Source of the DNA: Oxalobacteraceae bacterium OTU3CAMAD1
GTDB taxonomy: Bacteria; Pseudomonadota; Gammaproteobacteria; Burkholderiales; Burkholderiaceae_D
Direction of reading: 5' to 3'
Assembly (NCBI GenBank): GCA_024123915.1
Contig: CP099650.1
Span: 4,402,001-4,466,000, forward strand
DNA length: 64,000 nucleotides
Shown here: positions 51,045 to 60,091 of the stretch, one piece after another
How the letters are laid out: every line of letters starts with the position of its first letter
Numbering within the stretch: position 1 is the first letter of the stretch
Translations under genes and position numbers: made by a program
The notes under the pieces: model-generated
Seen by the model: only the letters and a program-made list of their open reading frames with translations
Databases searched by the model: none
Told to the model about the DNA's origin: nothing

Positions 51045-54000
51045 ATGATGATGAAGTCCCCCGCCATTCGCAAAACCGCCCCTTTCGCCAGCATGCTGTG
51101 GGCCTGCTTCAGCGCCCTGTTCATCGTCACCATCGCCTTCCTGCTCTACGTGTGGACCGAAAAACGCATCGACCAGGCCAACGAGCTGCGTTATGTGTCG
51201 CGCAGCCTGGTGCAGGAACTGCGCCAATCGTCCGACGACCTGACGCGCATGGCGCGCACCTACGTGGCCACCGGCGATCCCCAGTACCGGAAAAATTATC
51301 AGGAAATCATCGATATCCGCGACGGGCGGCAGGCGCGCCCGCAGAACTACGACAACGTCTACTGGGACCTGGTGGTCGAACCGCAGCAGCGGCCCCGGGG
51401 CGACGGCAAACACGTGGCGCTGATGGAGCTGATCCAAAACACCCCGTTCACGCCGGCCGAACTGTCGCTGCTCACCCGCGCCAAGGACGAATCGGACCGC
51501 CTGACGGCGATCGAAAACAAGGCGCTGGCGATGCGCGACTTCGGCGGCGACGATCCGCTGGCCGTCGCCGCCGCCCTGGCCCTGCTCTATGACGACACCT
51601 ATCACCGCGCCAAGGCGGCCATCATGGAGCCGATCGCGCAGGTGAACGACAGCGTCGAGCGGCGCAGCCTGGAGGCGGTCCGCTCGACGTCGAGCGAGGC
51701 CAATCTGGCCAGGGCCGGCTTCCTGCTGGTGGCGCTGATGTTGCTGGCGCTGCTGTGGCGCGCGAAGCGCAACCTGGATTCGGCGCTCGGCTGCTCCGTC
51801 GAGCAGCTGCAGACCGCCATCGGGCGGCTGGGACGGGGCGACGTCAGCGAACCGCTGGCGGTGCCGGACGGCGCCAGGGAGAGCGTCTGGACCTGGCTGG
51901 CCGGCATGCAGCAAAACCTGGCCAGGCTGGATGGCGAACGGGAACTGGCGCTGGCGCGCTCGCAGCGCGTCGGCCGCCTGTACGCGGCGCTGAGCCAGTG
52001 CAACCAAGCCATCGTGCGCAGCACCAGCGAGCAGGAACTGTTCGACGATATCTGCGGCGCGGTGGTCACCTATGGCGGCATGTCCATGGCCTGGGTGGGC
52101 ATGATCGGAACCGCCGACGGCCAGGCGGATACGGTGTCGCCGGCCGCCAGCGCCGGCGACGGCACCGAATACCTGAACAATCTGACCATCTCGCTGGACG
52201 AACAACTGCCGGAGGGACGCGGGCCGATCGGCGTCTGCTACCGCAGCGGGGAGCCGTACTGGTGCCAGGACTTCCTGCAGGCGCCCGAAACGGCGCCCTG
52301 GCATGCGCGCGCTGCGCGCTATGGCTGGGCGGCGTCGGCATCGCTGCCGTTGCGGCGCAAAGGCAAGATCGTCGGCTTCTTTTCCGCCTATTCCACCACC
52401 ACCGGCGTGTTCGACGCCGAGGTGCGCGACCTGTTCGTCGAGATGGCGCTCGACATCGAGTTCGCGCTGAAAAATTTCGACCACGACCGCAAACGCGAGC
52501 TGACCGAGGCCTCGCTGCGCAAAAGCGAGCAGCATCTGCGCACCATCATCGAGACCGAACCGGAATGTATCAAGGTGGTGGACGCCCAGGGCCGTTTGCT
52601 GGAGATGAACGCGGCCGGCCTGAAAATCCTCGAGGCGGAATCGCTGGAGGAGTTGCAGTCGCACGTGCTGACGGACCTGATCATGCCGGAGTACCGCGAT
52701 GCCTTCATCGCGCTGCACCAGCGCGTCATCAACGGCGAGAACGGCCATCTGGAATTCCGGGTCCAGGGCCTGAAGGGTGGCCAGCGCTGGCTGGAGACCC
52801 ACGCCGCGCCGATGAACGGCGCCAACGGCGAGCAGCGCATGCTGCTCGGGATCACGCGCGACATCACCGATCGCAAGCTGGCCGACGAACGGATTCAATA
52901 TCTGGCCCATTTCGATCCCCTGACCGGCCTGCCGAACCGCGCGCAACTGCAAGAACACACGCTGCACTCGCTGGCGCTGGCGCGCCGCAACCGCGAGTCG
53001 ATGGCGCTGATGATGCTCGATCTGGACCACTTCAAGGACATCAACGATTCGCTTGGCCACAGCGTCGGCGACGGCCTGCTGTGCGAACTGGCCAAGCGCT
53101 TGCGCCAGGGCCTGCGCGAGGAGGACATCGTGGCGCGCCTGGGCGGCGACGAATTCATCTTCGTCCTGCAAAAAGCGGAGACGCAAGACGCCGCCGAAGT
53201 GGCCCGCAAGCTAATGGAACTGATCGCCCAGCCCTTCCGGGTAGGCACGCACGACCTGAAAGTGACGGCGTCGATCGGCATCGCCCTGTACCCGGCCGAC
53301 GGCGCAGACATGGAAACACTGCTGCAACGCGCCGACGCCGCCATGTACCAAGTGAAGCAGGCCGGAAGGCAGGACTTCCGCTTCTTCACGGCGGCCATGC
53401 AGCAGCGCGCGGCGCGCCATCTGCAATTGGTCAATGCGCTGCGCTACGCGCTGGAACGGGACCAGATGCAAGTGGTGTATCAGCCGCAGGTGTCGCTGCC
53501 GGACCAGCGCATCATAGGCGCTGAGGCGCTGCTGCGCTGGTCGACGCCGGAACTTGGCGTGGTGTCGCCGGCCGAATTCATTCCCGCCGCCGAAGAAAGC
53601 GGGCTGATACTGCCAATCGGCGCGTGGGTGCTGCGCCAGGCGGTGCGGCAGGCGCGCGCGTGGCTGGACGAGGGCCTGCCGCCGCTGGTCATGGCGGTCA
53701 ACCTGTCGGCGACGCAGTTCCGCAATACGGATCTGCCGGAGCTGATCACGCAAATTCTACAAGAGGAAGGCTTGCCCCCGGAGTATCTGGAGCTGGAGCT
53801 GACCGAGGGCGTGGCGCTGAACGACCCGCAAGGCGCGATCGCCATGATGAACAATCTGCACGAGCGCGGGATACGGATGTCGATCGACGATTTCGGCACC
53901 GGCTATTCGTCGCTCAGTCATTTGAAGAAGTTCAAGGTCTACAAGCTGAAGATCGACAAGTCGTTCGTGCGCGACATCAGCACCGACGCCGAGGACAAGG

Positions 54001-54188
54001 CGATCGTCAGCGCCATCATCAACATGGCGCGCAGCCTGGGGTTGAAGACGATCGCGGAAGGCGTGGAGACGGCCGAACAGCTGGAATTCCTCCAGCAGCA
54101 GCATTGCAACGAGATGCAGGGGTATTATTTCAGCAAACCGGTGCCGGAACAGGCGTTCCGGCAGCTGATGCTGGAGGTGGTTGCGTAG
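51045..54188 (+). CDS. Membrane-anchored GAF-PAS-GGDEF-EAL cyclic-di-GMP protein
   Basis: A 1047-residue protein that may both make and break cyclic-di-GMP. An N-terminal helix (MLWACFSALFIVTIAFLLYVW), a periplasmic segment (about 38-220) and a second helix (AGFLLVALMLLALLW) lead to a HAMP-like linker, a GAF domain (about 320-480) and a PAS domain (about 500-625). The GGDEF domain has an intact R698-LGGDEF motif. The EAL domain has E827-A-L, ELTEGV, SIDDFGTGYSSL and KIDKSFV, all consistent with an active phosphodiesterase. The first of three ATGs is used; no strong ribosome site separates them. It is divergent from thrC. Signal unknown. Confidence 0.93.
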   Translation: MMMKSPAIRKTAPFASMLWACFSALFIVTIAFLLYVWTEKRIDQANELRYVSRSLVQELRQSSDDLTRMARTYVATGDPQYRKNYQEIIDIRDGRQARPQNYDNVYWDLVVEPQQRPRGDGKHVALMELIQNTPFTPAELSLLTRAKDESDRLTAIENKALAMRDFGGDDPLAVAAALALLYDDTYHRAKAAIMEPIAQVNDSVERRSLEAVRSTSSEANLARAGFLLVALMLLALLWRAKRNLDSALGCSVEQLQTAIGRLGRGDVSEPLAVPDGARESVWTWLAGMQQNLARLDGERELALARSQRVGRLYAALSQCNQAIVRSTSEQELFDDICGAVVTYGGMSMAWVGMIGTADGQADTVSPAASAGDGTEYLNNLTISLDEQLPEGRGPIGVCYRSGEPYWCQDFLQAPETAPWHARAARYGWAASASLPLRRKGKIVGFFSAYSTTTGVFDAEVRDLFVEMALDIEFALKNFDHDRKRELTEASLRKSEQHLRTIIETEPECIKVVDAQGRLLEMNAAGLKILEAESLEELQSHVLTDLIMPEYRDAFIALHQRVINGENGHLEFRVQGLKGGQRWLETHAAPMNGANGEQRMLLGITRDITDRKLADERIQYLAHFDPLTGLPNRAQLQEHTLHSLALARRNRESMALMMLDLDHFKDINDSLGHSVGDGLLCELAKRLRQGLREEDIVARLGGDEFIFVLQKAETQDAAEVARKLMELIAQPFRVGTHDLKVTASIGIALYPADGADMETLLQRADAAMYQVKQAGRQDFRFFTAAMQQRAARHLQLVNALRYALERDQMQVVYQPQVSLPDQRIIGAEALLRWSTPELGVVSPAEFIPAAEESGLILPIGAWVLRQAVRQARAWLDEGLPPLVMAVNLSATQFRNTDLPELITQILQEEGLPPEYLELELTEGVALNDPQGAIAMMNNLHERGIRMSIDDFGTGYSSLSHLKKFKVYKLKIDKSFVRDISTDAEDKAIVSAIINMARSLGLKTIAEGVETAEQLEFLQQQHCNEMQGYYFSKPVPEQAFRQLMLEVVA

Positions 54189-54197
54189 TTTCCCGCT

Positions 54198-55595
<1,398 letters not shown>

Positions 55596-55638
55596 CAGAT
55601 GTCTCTCTTTTTTATAGTGTGGGTACTACGCCGCCGCT

Positions 55639-56607
55639 TTACGCCGCTTTGCTCAGGCGGACGTCGACGTTGGCCAGCATGTCGGCCACCATCTCCTCGA
55701 TACCGATTCGTGCCTTCCAGCCCCAGTCGGCCGTCGCGGTGGCGTCGTCCAGGCTTTGCGGCCACGTGTCGGCGATGGCTTGGCGGCTGTCCGGCTTGTA
55801 GGCGATTTTGAAGTCCGGCACGGCGCGGGTGATGGCGGCGGCCAGTTGCTCCGGATTGAACGACACGCCGGCGACGTTGTAGGCCGAACGCACCTTGACC
55901 TGTTCGGCCGGCGCTTCCATCAATTCGATGGTGGCGCGGATCGCATCGGGCATGTAGATCATCGGCAGCGTGGTCTGCGGGCCGAGGAAGCATTCATACC
56001 GCTCGCCGCGCAGCGCCGAATGGAAGATCGCGATCGCATAATCGGTGGTGCCGCCGCCCGGTGGCGATTTGAAGCTGATGATGCCAGGGTAGCGGATGCT
56101 GCGCACATCGACGCCGTACTTGATGAAGTAGTACTCGCACAGACGCTCGCCGGCCAGTTTGCTGATGCCGTAGATTGTGGTCGGGTCCATCACCGTCGTT
56201 TGCGGGGTGTTCACGGCCGGCGTGTTCGGGCCGAAGGCGGCGATCGACGACGGCCAGAAGACCTTCAGCGGCTTGCCGATGATGCCGCGCTCGCGCGCCA
56301 CTTCGAGGATATTGAGCAAGCCGTCCATGTTCAACGTCCACGCCTTCAGCGGCGCGGCCTCGCCGGTGGCCGACAGCATCGCCGCCAGTTGGTACACCTG
56401 GGTGATGCCCTCCTCCGTCACCAAGGTGGACAGCGCCTGCTTGTCCAGCACATTGAGCGGCGTGTAGCGCGCCGCGTTGTACAAATTGGTCGGGCTGATG
56501 TCGCTGGCGATGACGTTTTGCGCGCCGTGTTTGGCGGCCAGCGCCTCCACCAGTTCACTGCCGATTTGGCCGTTGGCGCCGATGACGAGGATGCGTTGTT
56601 GTTCCAT
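55639..56607 (-). CDS. NAD-dependent L-threonine 3-dehydrogenase, short-chain (epimerase-like) type
   Basis: A 322-residue SDR enzyme. The NAD fold starts RILVIGANGQIGSEL; the active-site Ser/Thr is in FWPSSIAAFGP and the Tyr-Lys pair in TIYGISKLAGE. Together with kbl just upstream it is best read as the GalE-like threonine dehydrogenase, which oxidises threonine to 2-amino-3-ketobutyrate, rather than as a sugar epimerase. It is separated from kbl by 17 nt, so they are co-transcribed. Confidence 0.9.
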   Translation of the reverse strand: MEQQRILVIGANGQIGSELVEALAAKHGAQNVIASDISPTNLYNAARYTPLNVLDKQALSTLVTEEGITQVYQLAAMLSATGEAAPLKAWTLNMDGLLNILEVARERGIIGKPLKVFWPSSIAAFGPNTPAVNTPQTTVMDPTTIYGISKLAGERLCEYYFIKYGVDVRSIRYPGIISFKSPPGGGTTDYAIAIFHSALRGERYECFLGPQTTLPMIYMPDAIRATIELMEAPAEQVKVRSAYNVAGVSFNPEQLAAAITRAVPDFKIAYKPDSRQAIADTWPQSLDDATATADWGWKARIGIEEMVADMLANVDVRLSKAA

Positions 56608-56624
56608 TTTGATTCCTGACTATT

Positions 56625-57830
56625 TTATTTTTTAAGCAGGCCAAGCTCTGTGCCCGCCTGTTCGAATGCTTTAAGCACGGTGTCGAGCTGTTCGCGCGTA
56701 TGCGCGGCAGACAGTTGGACACGCACGCGCGCTTGGCCCATCGGGACCACCGGGTAGAAGAAGCCGCTGAGCAGAACGCCCAGCTCATACATTCGTGCCG
56801 CGAATTTCTGCGCGACGGGCGCATCGAACAACATGACAGGAACCACCGGGTGGGTACCCGGCTTGATGGTGAAGCCGATACGCTCGATCTCCTTGCGGAA
56901 GTAGGCGGTGTTCTCGTGCAGGCGGTCGCGCAGTTCGGTCGACTGCGACAGGCGCTCCAGCACCGCCAGCGAGGCGCCGGCGATCGACGGCGCCAAGGTG
57001 TTCGAGAACAGGTAGGGACGCGATTTCTGGCGCAGCATGTCGATCACTTCCTTGCGGGCGGAGGTGAAGCCGCCCATCGCGCCGCCCAGGGCCTTGCCCA
57101 GGGTGCCGGTGATGATGTCGACGCGGCCCATGACGTTGTGGTGCTCGTGGGTGCCACGGCCGGTCGCGCCCATGAAGCCGGAAGCGTGGCATTCGTCGAT
57201 CATCACCAGCGCGCCGTATTTGTCGGCCAGGTCGCAGATTTTGTCCAGCTGGGCGATGGTGCCGTCCATCGAGAACACGCCGTCGGTGACGATGACTTTA
57301 TGGCGCTTGCCGGCCGCCGCTTGCAGCTGCGCTTCCAGGTCGGCCATGTCGTTGTGGGCGTAGCGGAAGCGCGCGGCCTTGCACAGGCGGATGCCGTCGA
57401 TGATGGAGGCGTGGTTCAACGCGTCGGAGATGATGGCGTCGTTCTCGTCGAACAGCGGCTCGAACACGCCGCCGTTGGCGTCGAAGGCGGCCGCGTACAG
57501 GATCGTGTCCTCGGTGCCGAGGAATTTGGAGATCGCCTGTTCCAGTTGTTTGTGGACGGTCTGGGTGCCGCAGATGAAACGCACCGACGACAGGCCGTAA
57601 CCGTATTTTTCGGTCGCCTCGATCGATGCCCTGGCCACCCACTCCTCGCCGGACAGGCCGAGGTAGTTGTTGGCGCACATATTGATCAGCGTACTGCCAT
57701 CCTGGGCGACCACTTCGGAACCCTGGCGCGAAGCGAGCACGCGCTCCGGCTTGTACAGGCCCTGATCGCGCAATTGATCCAGGTTTTGCTGCAGGCCGCT
57801 GAAGAAGGTGCTTTTTGCTTGGTCGCTCAT
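56625..57830 (-). CDS. kbl: Glycine C-acetyltransferase (2-amino-3-ketobutyrate CoA ligase)
   Basis: A 401-residue PLP enzyme of the alpha-oxoamine synthase family that cleaves 2-amino-3-ketobutyrate with CoA to glycine and acetyl-CoA. K246 in TGTLGKALGGAMGG is the PLP lysine; MIDECHASGFMG and the N-terminal MCANNYLGLS are family marks. AAGGA is 6 nt before the ATG. First gene of the kbl-tdh pair and divergent from the XRE-cupin regulator gene. Confidence 0.96.
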   Translation of the reverse strand: MSDQAKSTFFSGLQQNLDQLRDQGLYKPERVLASRQGSEVVAQDGSTLINMCANNYLGLSGEEWVARASIEATEKYGYGLSSVRFICGTQTVHKQLEQAISKFLGTEDTILYAAAFDANGGVFEPLFDENDAIISDALNHASIIDGIRLCKAARFRYAHNDMADLEAQLQAAAGKRHKVIVTDGVFSMDGTIAQLDKICDLADKYGALVMIDECHASGFMGATGRGTHEHHNVMGRVDIITGTLGKALGGAMGGFTSARKEVIDMLRQKSRPYLFSNTLAPSIAGASLAVLERLSQSTELRDRLHENTAYFRKEIERIGFTIKPGTHPVVPVMLFDAPVAQKFAARMYELGVLLSGFFYPVVPMGQARVRVQLSAAHTREQLDTVLKAFEQAGTELGLLKK

Positions 57831-58021
57831 GATGGTCCTTGTCTGTGGTACGATTTCAGCAGATTTTCACTGCGTTATGAGAAATCCGTTATGTCGAACT
57901 CAAATTCAATATATCGAATCTTACAGAGAACCGGTGAACTGCGCAAGACGGAAGCATGCGGTTCTGGCCGCGTTTTTCCGACAGATTTACTTAGAATTTA
58001 GCCTATCCGCCGAATAAAACA
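57831..58021. promoter_or_regulatory. Divergent control region between kbl and the XRE-cupin regulator
   Basis: 191 nt, A/T-rich in the middle (around 57890-57930, with TTCAATATATCGAATC). The phrase CGTTATG occurs twice, 18 nt apart (57871 and 57889). Likely holds both promoters and the operator of the regulator; no single palindrome stands out. Confidence 0.35.
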
Positions 58022-58597
58022 ATGAAAACACCTGTTTCGACGAACGCACCACCCGAGGTCGGCGCCGCCTTGCAACGTTTGCGCCTGGCGCGCGGCCTCA
58101 CCCTGGAAGACCTGTCGCGCATCGCCGGGGTCTCCAAATCGATGCTGTCGCAGATCGAGCGCGAAAAGGCCAATCCGACCATCGCCATCACCTGGCGGCT
58201 ATCGAACGCGCTGGGCGTGCAGATCGGCGAACTGCTGTCGACGGCGGAAAAGGAATCCGAGACCATCCGCGTGCTGGACGCCCACGAGACCCCCACCCTT
58301 CCCGGCAACCACGCCGGCTACGTGCTGCGCATCCTCGGGCCGATGGAGCTGGCAGGTAAGTATGAATGGTATGAGCTGACCTTGTCGCCCGGTGGGGAGC
58401 TGGCGTCGCAAGGGCACGATCCGGGGGCGCAGGAGCATGTCACGCTGCTGCATGGATCGGTGGAGGTGGAGGTGGGGAATACCAAGAAGAAGGTCAAGCT
58501 GGGCGGCACGGCGCGCTACCCGGGCGACCAGCAGCACACCATACGCAACGTCGGCAAGACCGAGGCGAAGGCCTTATTGGTTGTTATACACCGGTAA
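58022..58597 (+). CDS. XRE-type transcriptional regulator with cupin domain
   Basis: A 191-residue regulator. A helix-turn-helix (about 12-65, LQRLRLARGLTLEDLSRIAGVSKSMLSQIEREKANPTI) is followed by a C-terminal cupin (about 110-190, LSPGGELASQGHDPGAQEHVTLLHGSVEVEVG) that presumably binds a small effector. By position, divergent to kbl-tdh, it most likely controls threonine breakdown; its effector may be an amino acid. No Shine-Dalgarno was seen before the ATG. Its 3' end is followed by family A repeat copy 5. Confidence 0.9.
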   Translation: MKTPVSTNAPPEVGAALQRLRLARGLTLEDLSRIAGVSKSMLSQIEREKANPTIAITWRLSNALGVQIGELLSTAEKESETIRVLDAHETPTLPGNHAGYVLRILGPMELAGKYEWYELTLSPGGELASQGHDPGAQEHVTLLHGSVEVEVGNTKKKVKLGGTARYPGDQQHTIRNVGKTEAKALLVVIHR

Positions 58598-58683
58598 ACC
58601 CGTACCCCCGGGCGGGGTCTGACCCCATGGGGTCAGACCCCTAAGCGGTAACGCCCGCGTATCGCTAAAGGGTGGCGGGTTTG
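58596..58683. repeat. Compound palindrome family A, copy 5 (variant core)
   Basis: Outer arms AAACCCG and CGGGTTT bound the core GGGGTCTGACCCC / GGGGTCAGACCCC (58614-58641). It lies between the convergent regulator and amt genes. The core differs from the other copies by a compensating base pair. Confidence 0.8.
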
Positions 58684-58694
58684 ACCTGGCGCCA

Positions 58695-59897
58695 CTACCA
58701 GTTGGATTCGCGCTCCGGCGTGGAGCTGATGCGGTGGATGGCAAGGTCGGCGCCCTGGAACTCATCCTCCGGATCGAGGCGCAGGCCCATCGTGGCTTTC
58801 AACACGCCATAGATGGCGAAACCGCCAACCAGCGCGATCACCACGCCCAACACGGTCCCCGCCAACTGCGCCGCGAACGACACGCCACCCATTCCGCCCA
58901 GCGCCTTTAACCCGAAGATACCCGCCGCGATCCCGCCCCAGGCGCCGCACAGGCCATGCAACGGCCACACGCCCAGCACATCGTCGATCTTCCATTTGTT
59001 CTGCGCCAGCGTGAACATCCAGACGAAGATGGCGCCCGCGATACCACCGGTGACCAGCGCGCCCATCGGATGCATCAGATCCGATCCCGCGCACACCGCC
59101 ACCAGCCCCGCCAACGGCCCGTTATAAGCGAAACCGGGATCGTTCTTCCCCATCAGCAGCGCGACCAGCGTGCCGCCGACCATCGCCATCAGCGAGTTGA
59201 CCGCCACCAGGCCGTTCATCTTGTCGAGCGACTGGGCGCTCATGACGTTGAAGCCGAACCAGCCCACCGTCAGAATCCACGCGCCCAGCGCCAGGAACGG
59301 AATCGACGACGGCGGATGCGCGGCGATCGCGCCGTTCTTCATATAGCGCCCGCGCCGCGCGCCAAGTAAAAGCACCGCCGGCAGCGCGATCCAGCCGCCC
59401 ACCGCGTGCACCACCACCGAACCGGCAAAGTCGTGGAACTCGGCGCCGAAGGCCTGCAGCAGCCACTCCTGGATGCCAAAGCGGCGGTTCCAGACGATTC
59501 CCTCGAAGAACGGATACACGAAGCCGACCAGCAGCGCGGTGGCGATCAACTGCGGATGGAAGCGCGCCCGCTCGGCGATGCCGCCCGAGATGATGGCAGG
59601 GATGGCCGCCGCGAACGTCAGCAGGAAGAAGAACTTGACCAGCTCATAGCCGTTTTTGGCCGCCAGCACGTCGGCCGAGGAGAAGAAATTGACGCCATAG
59701 GCGATGCTGTAACCGACGAAGAAGTAAGCGATGGTCGATACCGCGAAATCCACCAGAATCTTCACCAGCGCGTTGACCTGGTTCTTCTTGCGCACGGTGC
59801 CCAACTCCAGGAACGCGAAGCCGGCGTGCATTGCCAAAATCATGATGGCACCTAGCAAAATGAACAATGCGTCGGCGCCGTCTTTGTGTAAACCCAT
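58695..59897 (-). CDS. amt: Ammonium transporter, Amt family
   Basis: A 400-residue, 11-helix channel that moves ammonium across the inner membrane. The twin pore histidines are H164 (VVVHAVGG) and H314 (WPLHGLCG), and the binding-site Asp is D156 (HDFAGS). The N-terminus MILAMHAGFAFLELGTVRKKN differs from the AmtB GLAFFYGG form and lacks a signal peptide. I chose the ATG at 59897 because GGGGAG stands 8 nt before it. No glnK gene is adjacent, unlike glnK-amtB operons. A sigma-54-type promoter precedes it. Confidence 0.94.
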   Translation of the reverse strand: MGLHKDGADALFILLGAIMILAMHAGFAFLELGTVRKKNQVNALVKILVDFAVSTIAYFFVGYSIAYGVNFFSSADVLAAKNGYELVKFFFLLTFAAAIPAIISGGIAERARFHPQLIATALLVGFVYPFFEGIVWNRRFGIQEWLLQAFGAEFHDFAGSVVVHAVGGWIALPAVLLLGARRGRYMKNGAIAAHPPSSIPFLALGAWILTVGWFGFNVMSAQSLDKMNGLVAVNSLMAMVGGTLVALLMGKNDPGFAYNGPLAGLVAVCAGSDLMHPMGALVTGGIAGAIFVWMFTLAQNKWKIDDVLGVWPLHGLCGAWGGIAAGIFGLKALGGMGGVSFAAQLAGTVLGVVIALVGGFAIYGVLKATMGLRLDPEDEFQGADLAIHRISSTPERESNW

Positions 59898-59946
59898 CAA
59901 AATCACTCCCCAAAATAATGCATGATCTGAAAACCAATACGCTTAT

Positions 59947-59963
59947 AAGCAATATTTGTTCCA
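59947..59963 (-). promoter_or_regulatory. Sigma-54 promoter of amt
   Basis: On the minus strand TGGAACAAATATTGCTT fits TGGCAC-N5-TTGCW, with GG (-24) and GC (-12) exactly 10 nt apart. The predicted start is about 40 nt before the amt ATG. Confidence 0.75.
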
Positions 59964-60030
59964 GATTGGTGCAAATTTTAAGTCTATGATTTAACTGTAT
60001 TTTGTTTTGGTGCGAGCTGGCGCACCATCT

Positions 60031-60070
60031 GCGGGCGCACCGAAAGATGGCATCATTTTGGTGCGCCCGC
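60031..60070. terminator. 11-bp perfect stem between the metalloprotease gene and amt
   Basis: GCGGGCGCACC and GGTGCGCCCGC enclose an 18-nt loop. It starts about 22 nt after the metalloprotease stop and may act as its terminator, though no T-tract follows. Its arm also carries part of the NtrC-like site. Confidence 0.45.
60050..60064 (-). promoter_or_regulatory. NtrC-like enhancer site upstream of amt
   Basis: GCACCAAAATGATGC matches the NtrC consensus GCACC-N4-TGGTGC with one mismatch, about 115-125 bp upstream of the predicted sigma-54 start. A further GGTGCG/CGCACC pair lies at 60009-60026. Confidence 0.6.
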
Positions 60071-60091
60071 GTTTTCGGACCGCTTCCGGTT

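Noticed and set aside
50847..53186. Minus-strand open frame of 779 codons
   Set aside because: Antisense of the GGDEF-EAL protein, whose catalytic motifs are intact on the plus strand.
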